Shown in pieces: positions 31,159-39,131 of a stretch of 64,000 bases of DNA. The notes under the pieces are model-generated. The model did not search any database. It was not told the origin of the DNA and saw nothing but the letters and a program-made list of their open reading frames with translations. Each line of letters opens with the position of its first letter. Position 1 is the stretch's first letter. The DNA lies in the NCBI RefSeq assembly GCF_017355525.1, contig NZ_CP067395.1, positions 3,162,001-3,226,000 of the forward strand. The letters run 5' to 3'. The DNA comes from Lysobacter enzymogenes. GTDB taxonomy: Bacteria > Pseudomonadota > Gammaproteobacteria > Xanthomonadales > Xanthomonadaceae. The position numbers were made by a program, and so were the translations under genes.

Positions 31159-33338
31159 GCCGGCGCCGTCCGCTGCCGGCGCTGCAACAGGCCGAGCTGG
31201 CCGAATGCGGCCTGGCGTGCCTGGCGATGATCGCGATCCATCATGGCCACGACACCGATTTGCCGAGCCTGCGCCGGCGCTTCCCGGTGTCGCCGCGCGG
31301 CGCGACTTTGGCGCGGCTGTTGCAGACCGCCGGCGCGCTCGGCCTCGACGGACGCCCGCTGCGCGCGGAAATCGAAGCGCTGGAGCATCTGCGGCTGCCG
31401 TGCGTGCTGCACTGGGACCTCAACCATTTCGTCGTGCTCAAGCGCATCCATCGCGGCCGCGCCGAGATCCACGACCCCGCGCGCGGCGCGGTGACGATGA
31501 CCCTGGCCGAATTCGGCCGCCATTTCACCGGCATCGCGGTCGAGCTGAACCCGCGCGCCGATTTCGCGCCGATGCGCGAACGCCAGCGCCTGAGCATCGG
31601 CGCGTTGGCCGGACGCATCGACGGCCTGCGCCGCGCCGGCGCGCAGGTGCTGCTGCTGGCGCTGGCGCTGGAAACCTTCACCTTGCTGCTGCCGCTGGCG
31701 ATGCAATGGGTGCTCGATCGGGTGCTGGTGTCGGCCGACGTCGAGCTGCTGCATCTGCTCGGGCTCGGCTTCCTGGCGGTGGTGGCGATGCAGGCCGCGC
31801 TCGCGGCGATGCGCGGCTGGCTCATCGCCGACCTCGGCGCGGCGCTGAATTCGCAGTGGTTGGCCAATCTGTTCGGCCACCTGATGCGGCTGCCGCTGGA
31901 GTTCTTCGAAAAGCGCCACGTCGGCGGGGTGATGTCGCGCTTCGTTTCGGTCCAGTCGATCCAGCAGACGCTCAGCGCCAGCTTCGTCGAAAGCCTGCTC
32001 GACGGCCTGACCGCGGCGCTGGTGCTGGGCCTGCTGCTGTTCTACAGCCCGCCGCTGACCGCGCTGGTGCTGGCCGGCTTCTGCGTCTACGCCGGCTTGC
32101 GCTGGGCCGCGCTGCGGCGGCTGCGCCGGCTCAAGGAAGAACAGCTGATCCAGGCCGCGCAGCAGCAGAGCCTGCTGATCGAATCGATCCAGGGCGCGCA
32201 GACGATCAAGCTCGGCAACCGCCTCGACGAACGCCGCGCGCGCATCGCCAACGCCGCGGTCGAGGTCGCCCATCGCGACGCCGCGATCGGCCGCACCAAC
32301 GCGGTGTTCTCGGCGCTGTCGAAACTGGTCGCCGGCAGCCAGCGCGTGCTGCTGATCTGGATCTGCGCGTGGCTGGCGCTGCAGGGCCGCTTCACCGCCG
32401 GCATGCTGGTGGTGTTCGTCGCCTACGCCGACCTGTTCGCGACCCGCACCGCCAGCCTGATCGACAAGCTGGTCGACCTGCGCCTGCTCGGCCTGCACGC
32501 CCAGCGCATCGGCGACATCGCCCTGCATGCGCCGGAGCCCGATCTGCACGGCGACTACGCCGGGCCTGTGCCGGCCGCGCGGATCGAAGTGCAAGGCGTC
32601 AGCTTCCGCTACGGCGAGGACGAGCCGTGGATCCTGCGCGATTGCAGTTTCAGCGTCGAAGAAGGCGAGTCGGTCGCCATCGTCGGTCCCTCGGGGTGCG
32701 GCAAGACCACGCTGGCGAAACTGCTGCTCGGGCTGCTGCGGCCGAGCGAAGGCCGGATCCTGATCGGCGGCGTCGACATCCACCGCTACGGCCTGAGCGC
32801 CTACCGCGAACTGTTCGGCGCGGTGATGCAGGAAGACGCGCTGTTCGCCGGATCGGTGGCCGAGAACATCGCCTTCTTCGACCCGCAGGCCGACTTCGAG
32901 CGGATCCAGGCCGCGGCGCGCGCCGCGCGCATCCACGACGACATCGCGGCGATGGCGATGGGCTACGAAACCCTGGTCGGCGACCTGGGCCAATCGCTGT
33001 CGGGCGGGCAGAAGCAGCGCGTGCTGCTGGCGCGCGCGCTGTACCGGCAGCCGCGGATATTGCTGCTCGACGAGGCCACCAGCCATCTCGACGTGGCCCG
33101 TGAGCACGAGATCAACCGCGAGGTCGCGCAGCTGCGCATCACCCGCATCGTCATCGCGCATCGCCCCGACACCATCCGCAGCGCGCAACGCGTGGTCGCG
33201 CTGCGCGCCGGCGGCGCGGAGCAATACCCGAACACCCCGCATGCATCCGCGGGTCCGAATCTCGGCGACGCGTCCGTGTTGCCATCGCTCGTGCCGACGC
33301 CGGAACGGCCTTCTCTTTCCGGCAACCCGCGTTTCTAA
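31155..33338 (+). CDS. C39-peptidase-containing ABC exporter (double-glycine leader processing and export)
   Basis: This 727-residue inner-membrane protein combines three functions. Residues 1 to about 130 are a C39 bacteriocin-type peptidase with catalytic Cys18 (AECGLACLAMI), His91 (HWDLNHFVVLK) and Asp107 (IHDPARG), all present. A six-helix ABC transmembrane domain follows (about 150-440). The ATPase has Walker A GPSGCGKTT (about 511-519), signature LSGGQKQR (about 615) and Walker B ILLLDEATSH. It should cut the precursor after its Gly-Gly pair and export the product through the HlyD adaptor. Its stop codon lies inside the precursor's Shine-Dalgarno, 10 nt before that gene. Confidence 0.95.
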   Translation: MSRRRPLPALQQAELAECGLACLAMIAIHHGHDTDLPSLRRRFPVSPRGATLARLLQTAGALGLDGRPLRAEIEALEHLRLPCVLHWDLNHFVVLKRIHRGRAEIHDPARGAVTMTLAEFGRHFTGIAVELNPRADFAPMRERQRLSIGALAGRIDGLRRAGAQVLLLALALETFTLLLPLAMQWVLDRVLVSADVELLHLLGLGFLAVVAMQAALAAMRGWLIADLGAALNSQWLANLFGHLMRLPLEFFEKRHVGGVMSRFVSVQSIQQTLSASFVESLLDGLTAALVLGLLLFYSPPLTALVLAGFCVYAGLRWAALRRLRRLKEEQLIQAAQQQSLLIESIQGAQTIKLGNRLDERRARIANAAVEVAHRDAAIGRTNAVFSALSKLVAGSQRVLLIWICAWLALQGRFTAGMLVVFVAYADLFATRTASLIDKLVDLRLLGLHAQRIGDIALHAPEPDLHGDYAGPVPAARIEVQGVSFRYGEDEPWILRDCSFSVEEGESVAIVGPSGCGKTTLAKLLLGLLRPSEGRILIGGVDIHRYGLSAYRELFGAVMQEDALFAGSVAENIAFFDPQADFERIQAAARAARIHDDIAAMAMGYETLVGDLGQSLSGGQKQRVLLARALYRQPRILLLDEATSHLDVAREHEINREVAQLRITRIVIAHRPDTIRSAQRVVALRAGGAEQYPNTPHASAGPNLGDASVLPSLVPTPERPSLSGNPRF

Positions 33339-33348
33339 GGAGACTTTC

Positions 33349-33516
33349 ATGAGCAACGTGAACCAGCCTCAGAACGACATCGCCCGTCCGCTCGCCCGCA
33401 TCGCCGCGCGCGAGCTCACCGTCGAGGAGATCGCCGCGATCTCCGGCGGCAAGGGCGATACCACCCACGCCACCGGCCCGAACGGCGACGACCCGGGCGA
33501 TCCGGATCTCGTCTGA
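33349..33516 (+). CDS. Graspetide-like RiPP precursor peptide with double-glycine leader
   Basis: This 55-residue peptide is too short for most gene finders. AAGGAG (33337-33342) sits 6 nt before the ATG and overlaps the exporter stop codon. Residues 1-34 are a leader ending LTVEEIAAISGG, a standard C39 cleavage site after Gly34. The 21-residue core (35-55) holds Lys35, Thr38, Thr39 and Thr42 as possible nucleophiles and Asp37, Asp47, Asp48, Asp51 and Asp53 as possible carboxylate donors, in the pattern TTHATGPNGDDPGDPD. Next to an MvdC/MvdD-type ATP-grasp ligase this strongly suggests side-chain ester (or Lys amide) rings. There is no Cys, so lanthionine or disulphide products are excluded. 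Ring number and pattern are unknown. Confidence 0.85.
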   Translation: MSNVNQPQNDIARPLARIAARELTVEEIAAISGGKGDTTHATGPNGDDPGDPDLV

Positions 33517-33593
33517 AGCCGCACCGCCGTTAAGCGCCGTCGGCCGAACCGCGCGCGAGCGACGCACGCGTAAGCCGTAAACGCTGCGGCCCC

Positions 33594-33621
33594 AGGCACG
33601 CCCCCGCAACGGGGCGTGCCT
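33594..33621 (+). terminator. Intra-operon hairpin between precursor and ligase genes
   Basis: A perfect 11-bp stem (33594-33604 with 33611-33621) with a 6-nt loop is followed only by GACTTTCC. It is likely a partial terminator or mRNA-stability hairpin, giving more precursor than enzyme. Confidence 0.6.
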
Positions 33622-33686
33622 GACTTTCCGGGCGCGACCCGGCAACCCTTCCGCTCTCCTCGCTTCCCTCATTCCCCTCTATCGCG

Positions 33687-34799
33687 ATGTCACGTCCCCT
33701 GATCCTGTCCTCGCTGCAACACGACATCCACGCCGCCGCCGTGCGCTGGGCGCTGCGCGCCGACGGCATCGACGCGCTGTGGAGCGGCTCGCTGGCCGAT
33801 CCGGCGCTGGCGCCGATGTCGCTGCATTGCGACAGCGACGGCGGCCTGCGCATGGGCGGCGCGCTCGACGCGGCCGGCATCGGCGCGGTCTGGTACCGCC
33901 GTCCGCGCGATCCGGACGAATTTCCGCGCGCCCATCCCGGCGATGCGCCGTTCCTGCGCGGCGAATGGGGCCGGTTCCTGCGCAACGTGCACGCGCTGGC
34001 CGACGAAGGCGGCGCGCGGCTGTGGGTCAACCGCCCGGCTGCGGCGGCGAGCGCCGAGAACAAACTCGTGCAACTGCGCGCCGCGCACCGCTGCGGGCTG
34101 CGCTTTCCGCCGACCCTGGTCTCGCACGACCCGGCCGAAATCCGCGCCTTCGTGCGCCGCCACGGGCGCGTGGTCTACAAACCGTTCCTCACCCACACCT
34201 GGCAGGACGCCGAAAGCGGGCGCATGTTCAGCACCTACGCGCGCATCGTCGAGCCGCAGATGCTCGAAGACGACGCCAGCTTGCTGCAATGCCCCGGCAT
34301 CTACCAGGCCTACGTCGACAAGCGCTGCGACCTGCGCGTGACCGTCGTCGGCGAGCGCTTCTTTCCGGCGCGGCTGCGCTCGCAGCACAGCGACGGTTTC
34401 GTCGACTGGCGCGTGCGCCAGGCGGTGCAAGGCCTGCAGGCCGAACCGGGCGAGCTGTCCGCCGGCGATGCCGACAAGCTGCGCGCGTTGATGCGCGAGC
34501 TGGGGCTGGCGTTCGGCTGCATCGACCTGGCGGTCGACGGCGACGGCCAGGCGCACTTCCTGGAAGTGAACCAGGCCGGGCAGTTCCTGTTCGTCGAGCA
34601 TCTGGTGCCGCAGCTGCCGTTGCTGCGGGCGATGAGCGCGATGCTGGCGCAAGGGCGCGCGGATTATTCGCTCGATGCCGCCGCGCCGTTGTCGTACGCG
34701 GATTATCTGGCCAGCGAGGAGCATGCGCAGTGGTGGGCGCAGGCCAGCGAAGGGCTCAAGGATCGCAGCCCTGCGGCGGCGGGGATCACCTTGGAGTGA
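33687..34799 (+). CDS. ATP-grasp ligase of the MvdC/MvdD (graspetide synthetase) type
   Basis: This 370-residue cytosolic enzyme is expected to activate Asp/Glu side chains of the precursor with ATP and close them onto Thr/Ser (ester) or Lys (amide). The N-terminus ILSSLQHDIHAAAVRWAL resembles the pre-ATP-grasp domain of MvdD-type ligases. The ATP-grasp core shows VVYKPFLTHTW (ATP-binding Lys), GIYQAYVDKRCDLRVTVVGE, FFPARLRSQ and the metal-binding end IDLAVDGDGQAHFLEVNQAGQF (the Asp and the Glu/Asn ligands). It is the only ligase in the cassette, whereas microviridin uses two. No acetyltransferase or other tailoring gene follows. RimK-like peptide ligase activity is the main alternative. Confidence 0.88.
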   Translation: MSRPLILSSLQHDIHAAAVRWALRADGIDALWSGSLADPALAPMSLHCDSDGGLRMGGALDAAGIGAVWYRRPRDPDEFPRAHPGDAPFLRGEWGRFLRNVHALADEGGARLWVNRPAAAASAENKLVQLRAAHRCGLRFPPTLVSHDPAEIRAFVRRHGRVVYKPFLTHTWQDAESGRMFSTYARIVEPQMLEDDASLLQCPGIYQAYVDKRCDLRVTVVGERFFPARLRSQHSDGFVDWRVRQAVQGLQAEPGELSAGDADKLRALMRELGLAFGCIDLAVDGDGQAHFLEVNQAGQFLFVEHLVPQLPLLRAMSAMLAQGRADYSLDAAAPLSYADYLASEEHAQWWAQASEGLKDRSPAAAGITLE

Positions 34800-34830
34800 C
34801 GCCGCGGCTGACGCAGCCGCGACCCGGCCT

Positions 34831-35895
34831 TCAGAACGCCCGGCTCACCGTAACGCTGCCGAACACCGGCGTCTGCTTCTGCCCCTCGAACTCGCGCGTG
34901 CTGTGGTAGCGCGCGAACGCGAACTTCCAGCGCCCGCGCATCAGCGCCACGCCGTAGCCGACCTCGCCGACGAACGGGCGCTTGTCGACGCTGTGGCTGT
35001 TGCGGAAGGTATTGCCGTCCAGGGTGATGTCGCGCAGCACCCAGCGCACGTCCGAGGTCAGGAACAGGTGCGCGGCGAACGGCCGGTCGCCGGTGTTGTA
35101 GTGGGTGGTCGGCGCGGTGTTCTCGCCGGCCGGGCGCAGCGGGGTGCTGCCGAAATCGTCGGGCAGGCGCAGGCCGAAGCGCACTTCCATGCCGGCGTTG
35201 GCGTAAGTGGCGAGGTTGCCGAAGCTGCCGCCGTAGTGGCCGACCGCGTCCCAGCCCCAGCGGCGTTCGTGCGCGTCGGCGGGAGCGAAGCGGCGCATGC
35301 GCTCGTGCACGATGCGGAACACCGGTTCGTCGTGCAGCTGGTTGTCCCAGCCTTCGAAGGTCTTGTCGCCGAGCGCGCGGTGGACCGCGTTCTGCACCTG
35401 CTTGCCGAGCGCCGAAGGGCCGACGATGCCGAACTGCAACTGGGTGGTGCGCAGGTAATTGCCGGTGCGCGCGTTGTAGCCCAGGCCCGCGAGCAGCGCG
35501 CCGGCGTAGGGCCGGTCGTCGCGGATCAGGTCGCGGCGGCTGTAGTCGGTGGGGGTGAAGATGCCCTGCGAAAACGTCGCGATCATGTTGCGCTGCTCGT
35601 AGCCTTGCGGCGGCTGCAGCGCATCGAGATGGCTGTTGATCCAGCGCGCCAGGCGCGGAATGCACGGGTCGTCGGTGTAGTCGGCGAGGTTCGGCGAGAC
35701 CAGGGTCAGCTGTATACCGTTGCTGTAGCCCTGGTCCTGGCCGCCGAACAAGTCGTTGTCCAGGCGCAGGTTGACCGTCGGCGGCAGCCGGGTATGGCCG
35801 TTGGTGCAGGCTTCGCGGCCTTCCGCGGCGGCGGCGCCCGCGTGCAGGGCGGTGCCGGCGAACAGAAGGGACAGCAGCAAGTCGTTGGCGCGCAT
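34831..35895 (-). CDS. lpxR: LpxR-like lipid A 3'-O-deacylase
   Basis: This 354-residue outer-membrane beta-barrel enzyme has a signal peptide (LLLSLLFAGTALHAGAAAAEG). LRLDNDLFGGQDQGYSNGIQLTL follows in the mature N-terminus, the LpxR signature with the active-site Asn/Asp and later Ser; DDRPYAGALLAGLGY is also typical. The C-terminal residue is Phe (TVSRAF), the BAM signal. LpxR removes the 3'-acyloxyacyl chain of lipid A, which lowers endotoxicity. The start at 35895 (or 35901) is set by the signal peptide, since the frame is open well upstream. It is convergent with the ligase gene and not part of the RiPP operon. Confidence 0.88.
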   Translation of the reverse strand: MRANDLLLSLLFAGTALHAGAAAAEGREACTNGHTRLPPTVNLRLDNDLFGGQDQGYSNGIQLTLVSPNLADYTDDPCIPRLARWINSHLDALQPPQGYEQRNMIATFSQGIFTPTDYSRRDLIRDDRPYAGALLAGLGYNARTGNYLRTTQLQFGIVGPSALGKQVQNAVHRALGDKTFEGWDNQLHDEPVFRIVHERMRRFAPADAHERRWGWDAVGHYGGSFGNLATYANAGMEVRFGLRLPDDFGSTPLRPAGENTAPTTHYNTGDRPFAAHLFLTSDVRWVLRDITLDGNTFRNSHSVDKRPFVGEVGYGVALMRGRWKFAFARYHSTREFEGQKQTPVFGSVTVSRAF

Positions 35896-36252
35896 GGGCA
35901 TCGGCAGGCGTGCGGCGCCGCGAACAGTGCGGCGGCCGGTGAGTGCGGCAGGAAGCGCCGCGAACCGTGGCGGCGACGGCGCATCGGGTGGCGCGGCCGC
36001 GCGGCTGGACAGGGCGCACAAAATCTCACGGATCCCGTGCGATGGGGCTCGCAGGGCCGCGACGGTTCGTCCCGCAGATGGTGCTTGAGATGGTCGGCGG
36101 CGTCTTTGCCGCTTGAGCCTGCTGGGTGCGGGAGTTCGGCGATCTGAGAAGAAAGCGCCGGACCCGAAAGACCTACCGCGATCGCAGCGCCGGGCCCGCC
36201 GCCGCTGTGCGAGGGCCTTCAGGCCCGCCGCACGGCGCTCGCAACGCGGCGC

Positions 36253-36654
36253 TCACTCCATTTCGGGCAACGCATACTCGAAACGGTAGAAGTGCGCCCC
36301 GCCCTCGCGGATGTCGATCGTCATCCGCCCGCTCAGGCCTTCGAGCTCGCCGGTGCCCGAATCCGGCACCACCACGACCGCCAGTTCGGCCTGGCCGCGG
36401 TTCATCAGCCCGCTGTGCAGCAACAGGAAACCGCCGCGCCGGCCGTCGAGCGCACCGTCGACTTTCTCCAGCGCGACGTAACCGGCCGAGCCTTTGACCG
36501 CGGTCATCGCCGCCAGCATCTCGCCGCGGCTGCTCGCGTCGAGCGCGCCTTCGAAGCGTTTGTCCAGCGCCATGCGCCCGAACATTCCTTCGGCGGCGGC
36601 GTGCACCGGCTGCGGGCTCAGTTCGACCCGGAACGGACCTTCGACTTGCGGCAT
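36253..36654 (-). CDS. DUF3224 domain protein
   Basis: This 133-residue cytosolic protein matches the DUF3224 pattern along its length: MALDKRFEGALDASSRGEML, AMTAVKGSAGYVALEKVDGAL, GGFLLLHSGLMNRG and VVPDSGTGELEGLSGRMTID. The family is a small beta-barrel related to allene oxide cyclase-like folds, without an assigned function. It has no signal peptide. It is divergent from the TonB receptor gene, with a 269-bp gap. Confidence 0.88.
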   Translation of the reverse strand: MPQVEGPFRVELSPQPVHAAAEGMFGRMALDKRFEGALDASSRGEMLAAMTAVKGSAGYVALEKVDGALDGRRGGFLLLHSGLMNRGQAELAVVVVPDSGTGELEGLSGRMTIDIREGGAHFYRFEYALPEME

Positions 36655-36923
36655 GGCGGCGGCTCCGCGCGCGGCTGCGCCCCAACGGCGCGGCCCGAGT
36701 CGCGCATGCTAATCCGATTCGCGCCGCCGCGTTGCGCCGCGCTTGCGCTCGGCATGGCCGCAGTGCGGCAACTTGCCGCAGCCGGCCGCGGCGGCGCTGA
36801 CCTAGCATCTGCGGCGGCTGCGGCCGTCCGCGCCTTTCGCGTTCCGATGCGCCGGCGGCGCGCTCCCCCCTCCCACCTTCGCGCGCCGCCGACGCCGCGC
36901 GCCTTCGCCGTCGCCCCTCGCTC

Positions 36924-39131
36924 ATGCCGATTCTCCGTCCGCACCGCCGTTCCCGTTTCGCCGTCTGCGCCCTCGCCGCAGCGCTGTGCGCTGCCTTGCC
37001 GGCGTATGCCGCCGGATCGTCGAGCGCTGACGAGGCAGATCGGGCGGTGAACCTGGACGCGGTGCGGGTGCAGGCCGAACGCCGCGACGCGCGCGCCGCC
37101 TCGGTCGCCAGCGCCAGCCGGCTCGGACTCGACCCGGCCGAGATTCCGGCCACGCTCGACCTGCTCGACGCCGACGACATCCAGGCGCGCGGCCTGCGCG
37201 ACAGCGTCGAGATCCTGCGCGCCATGCCCGGAGTGATGGCCGGCAACCTGCCCGGCCAGCCCGGCGTGGCATCGATGCGCGGCTTCGCGTCCGGCGCGGT
37301 GTCGTATCTGTTCGACGGCGTGCGCCTGACCAGTTCGGGTTTCTCCTCGCGCAACTGGGACAGCTTCCAGTTCGAACGGGTCGAGGCGCTCAAGGGCCCG
37401 GCCTCGGTGCTGTACGGCGAAGGCGTGCTGGCCGGGGCGATCAACTTCGTGCCGAAGAATGCGCAACTCGATGGCCGCAGCGGCGAGCTGCTGCTCGGCT
37501 ACGGCAGCCGCCGCAGCGCCCGGCTCGGGCTGGACGGCAATGCGCCGCTGAGCGACACCGTGGCCGTGCGCGGCGTGCTCAGCGCCAACCGCAGCGACGG
37601 CTACGTCGACGACACCGCGTCGCAGGCGCAGGCCTTCAGCGGTTCGCTGCTGTGGCAGCCCGACGCGCGGCTGAGCCTGCGCGCGGCGCTGGACTACAAC
37701 CGCGACGATTTCGACACCGCGTATTTCGGCGCGCCGCTGGTGCCGCGCGCAGTCGCGGCCGATCCCAGCGCGCTGGTCGGCAACCCGCTCGGGCTGGTGG
37801 TCGACAAGGCCGCGCGCGAGCGCAACTACAACGTCCGCGACGGCCGCATGGATTCGCGCTCGTGGTGGCTGCGCACGCGCCTGGACTATCGCCTGAGCGA
37901 CGCCTGGAACCTCAGCAACGAGGCCAGCGTCTACGACGCGCGGCGGCGCTGGGACAACAGCGAAGACTTCACCTACAACGCCGTCAGCGGCCGGCTGGAC
38001 CGCAGCGCCTCGCGCATCCACCACGACCAACGGGTGTGGAACCAGCGCCTGAGCCTGCGCCACGAAGGCCGCCTCGGCGGGCGCCGGCATCTGTTCGCCG
38101 CCGGTTTCGAATACAGCGACACCGACTTCTTCAACCTGCGCCGGTTCGGCCGCGCCGGCTCGGTCGACCTGCTGGCGCAAGAGCGCGGCACCCTGCCGCC
38201 CGACAACCCGCTCGACTACACCGACGGCCGCAACGATTTCAGCACCCGCGCCAAAGTCGCCGCGGTGTTCGCCGAGGACGCGCTGAACCTCAGCGAACGC
38301 TGGCTGCTGGTGGCCGGCCTGCGCCACGAGCGGATCGAACTGCGCCGGCGCAACCTCGACCTCGACAGCGGCCTGCGCAGCGGCTTCGGCCGCGAGTTCT
38401 CGCCGACCTCGTGGCGCCTGGGCAGCGTGTTCGAACTGCGCCCGCAGACCCAGCTCTACGCCCAGTACAGCAGCGCGGTGCTGCCGGTCAGTTCGTTCCT
38501 GACCATCAACCAGCGCAACAACGCCTTCGACCTCAGCCACGGCGAATCGGTGGAGGTCGGCTTGCGCAGCGAACTGTTCGACCGGCGCCTGCGCCTCAAC
38601 GCCGCCGCGTACCGGCTGCGCCAGGACGACATCCTGACCCGCGACCCCTTGCAGCCGCAGATCAGCGTGCAGAACGGGCGCCAGTCGTCGCAGGGCGTGG
38701 AGCTGTCGCTGAGCGCGCAAGCCACCGCGCGCCTGCGCATCGACGCCAGCGCGGCGTTGCTGTCGGCGCGCTTCGACCGCCTGCGCGAAGCCGGCGGCGC
38801 CGACCGCAGCGGCAACCGTCCGTCGAACGTGCCCGAGCGCACCGCCAGCGTCGACGCGTGGTATCGCCTCGACGGCCTGCCGCTGAGTTTCCACCTGGGC
38901 CTGCGTCACGTCGGCGATTTCTACACCGACAACGCCAACCAGTTCCGGGTCCGCGCGCATACCGTCGCCGACGCCGCGGTCGACTGGAACGGCGCCAGCG
39001 GCCGCTACACCCTGCGCGTGCGCAACCTCGCCGATGCGTTCTATGCCGACTGGTCCGGCTACAGCGCGCGCCAGGTCTATCTGGGCGCGCCGCGCAGCGT
39101 CGAGCTGACCTACACCCGCGCATTCCGATGA
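36924..39131 (+). CDS. TonB-dependent outer-membrane receptor (siderophore/metal type)
   Basis: This 735-residue protein has a signal peptide (residues 1-30), a TonB-box-like LDAVRVQAERR and a plug domain (about 50-170: SVEILRAMPGVMAGN ... ERVEALKGPASVLYGEGVLAGAINFVPK). A 22-strand barrel follows, ending SVELTYTRAFR. The plug motifs match ferric-siderophore receptors. Its stop overlaps the start of a PepSY membrane protein (ATGA), a pairing seen where a siderophore or metal complex is taken up and then reduced at the inner membrane. The ligand is not determined, and no clear Fur box was found by eye. Confidence 0.92.
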   Translation: MPILRPHRRSRFAVCALAAALCAALPAYAAGSSSADEADRAVNLDAVRVQAERRDARAASVASASRLGLDPAEIPATLDLLDADDIQARGLRDSVEILRAMPGVMAGNLPGQPGVASMRGFASGAVSYLFDGVRLTSSGFSSRNWDSFQFERVEALKGPASVLYGEGVLAGAINFVPKNAQLDGRSGELLLGYGSRRSARLGLDGNAPLSDTVAVRGVLSANRSDGYVDDTASQAQAFSGSLLWQPDARLSLRAALDYNRDDFDTAYFGAPLVPRAVAADPSALVGNPLGLVVDKAARERNYNVRDGRMDSRSWWLRTRLDYRLSDAWNLSNEASVYDARRRWDNSEDFTYNAVSGRLDRSASRIHHDQRVWNQRLSLRHEGRLGGRRHLFAAGFEYSDTDFFNLRRFGRAGSVDLLAQERGTLPPDNPLDYTDGRNDFSTRAKVAAVFAEDALNLSERWLLVAGLRHERIELRRRNLDLDSGLRSGFGREFSPTSWRLGSVFELRPQTQLYAQYSSAVLPVSSFLTINQRNNAFDLSHGESVEVGLRSELFDRRLRLNAAAYRLRQDDILTRDPLQPQISVQNGRQSSQGVELSLSAQATARLRIDASAALLSARFDRLREAGGADRSGNRPSNVPERTASVDAWYRLDGLPLSFHLGLRHVGDFYTDNANQFRVRAHTVADAAVDWNGASGRYTLRVRNLADAFYADWSGYSARQVYLGAPRSVELTYTRAFR

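Noticed and set aside
34831..35895. LpxR-like gene as an immunity gene of the RiPP cassette
   Set aside because: It is convergent with the cassette, has its own role in lipid A modification and shows no coupling to the operon.
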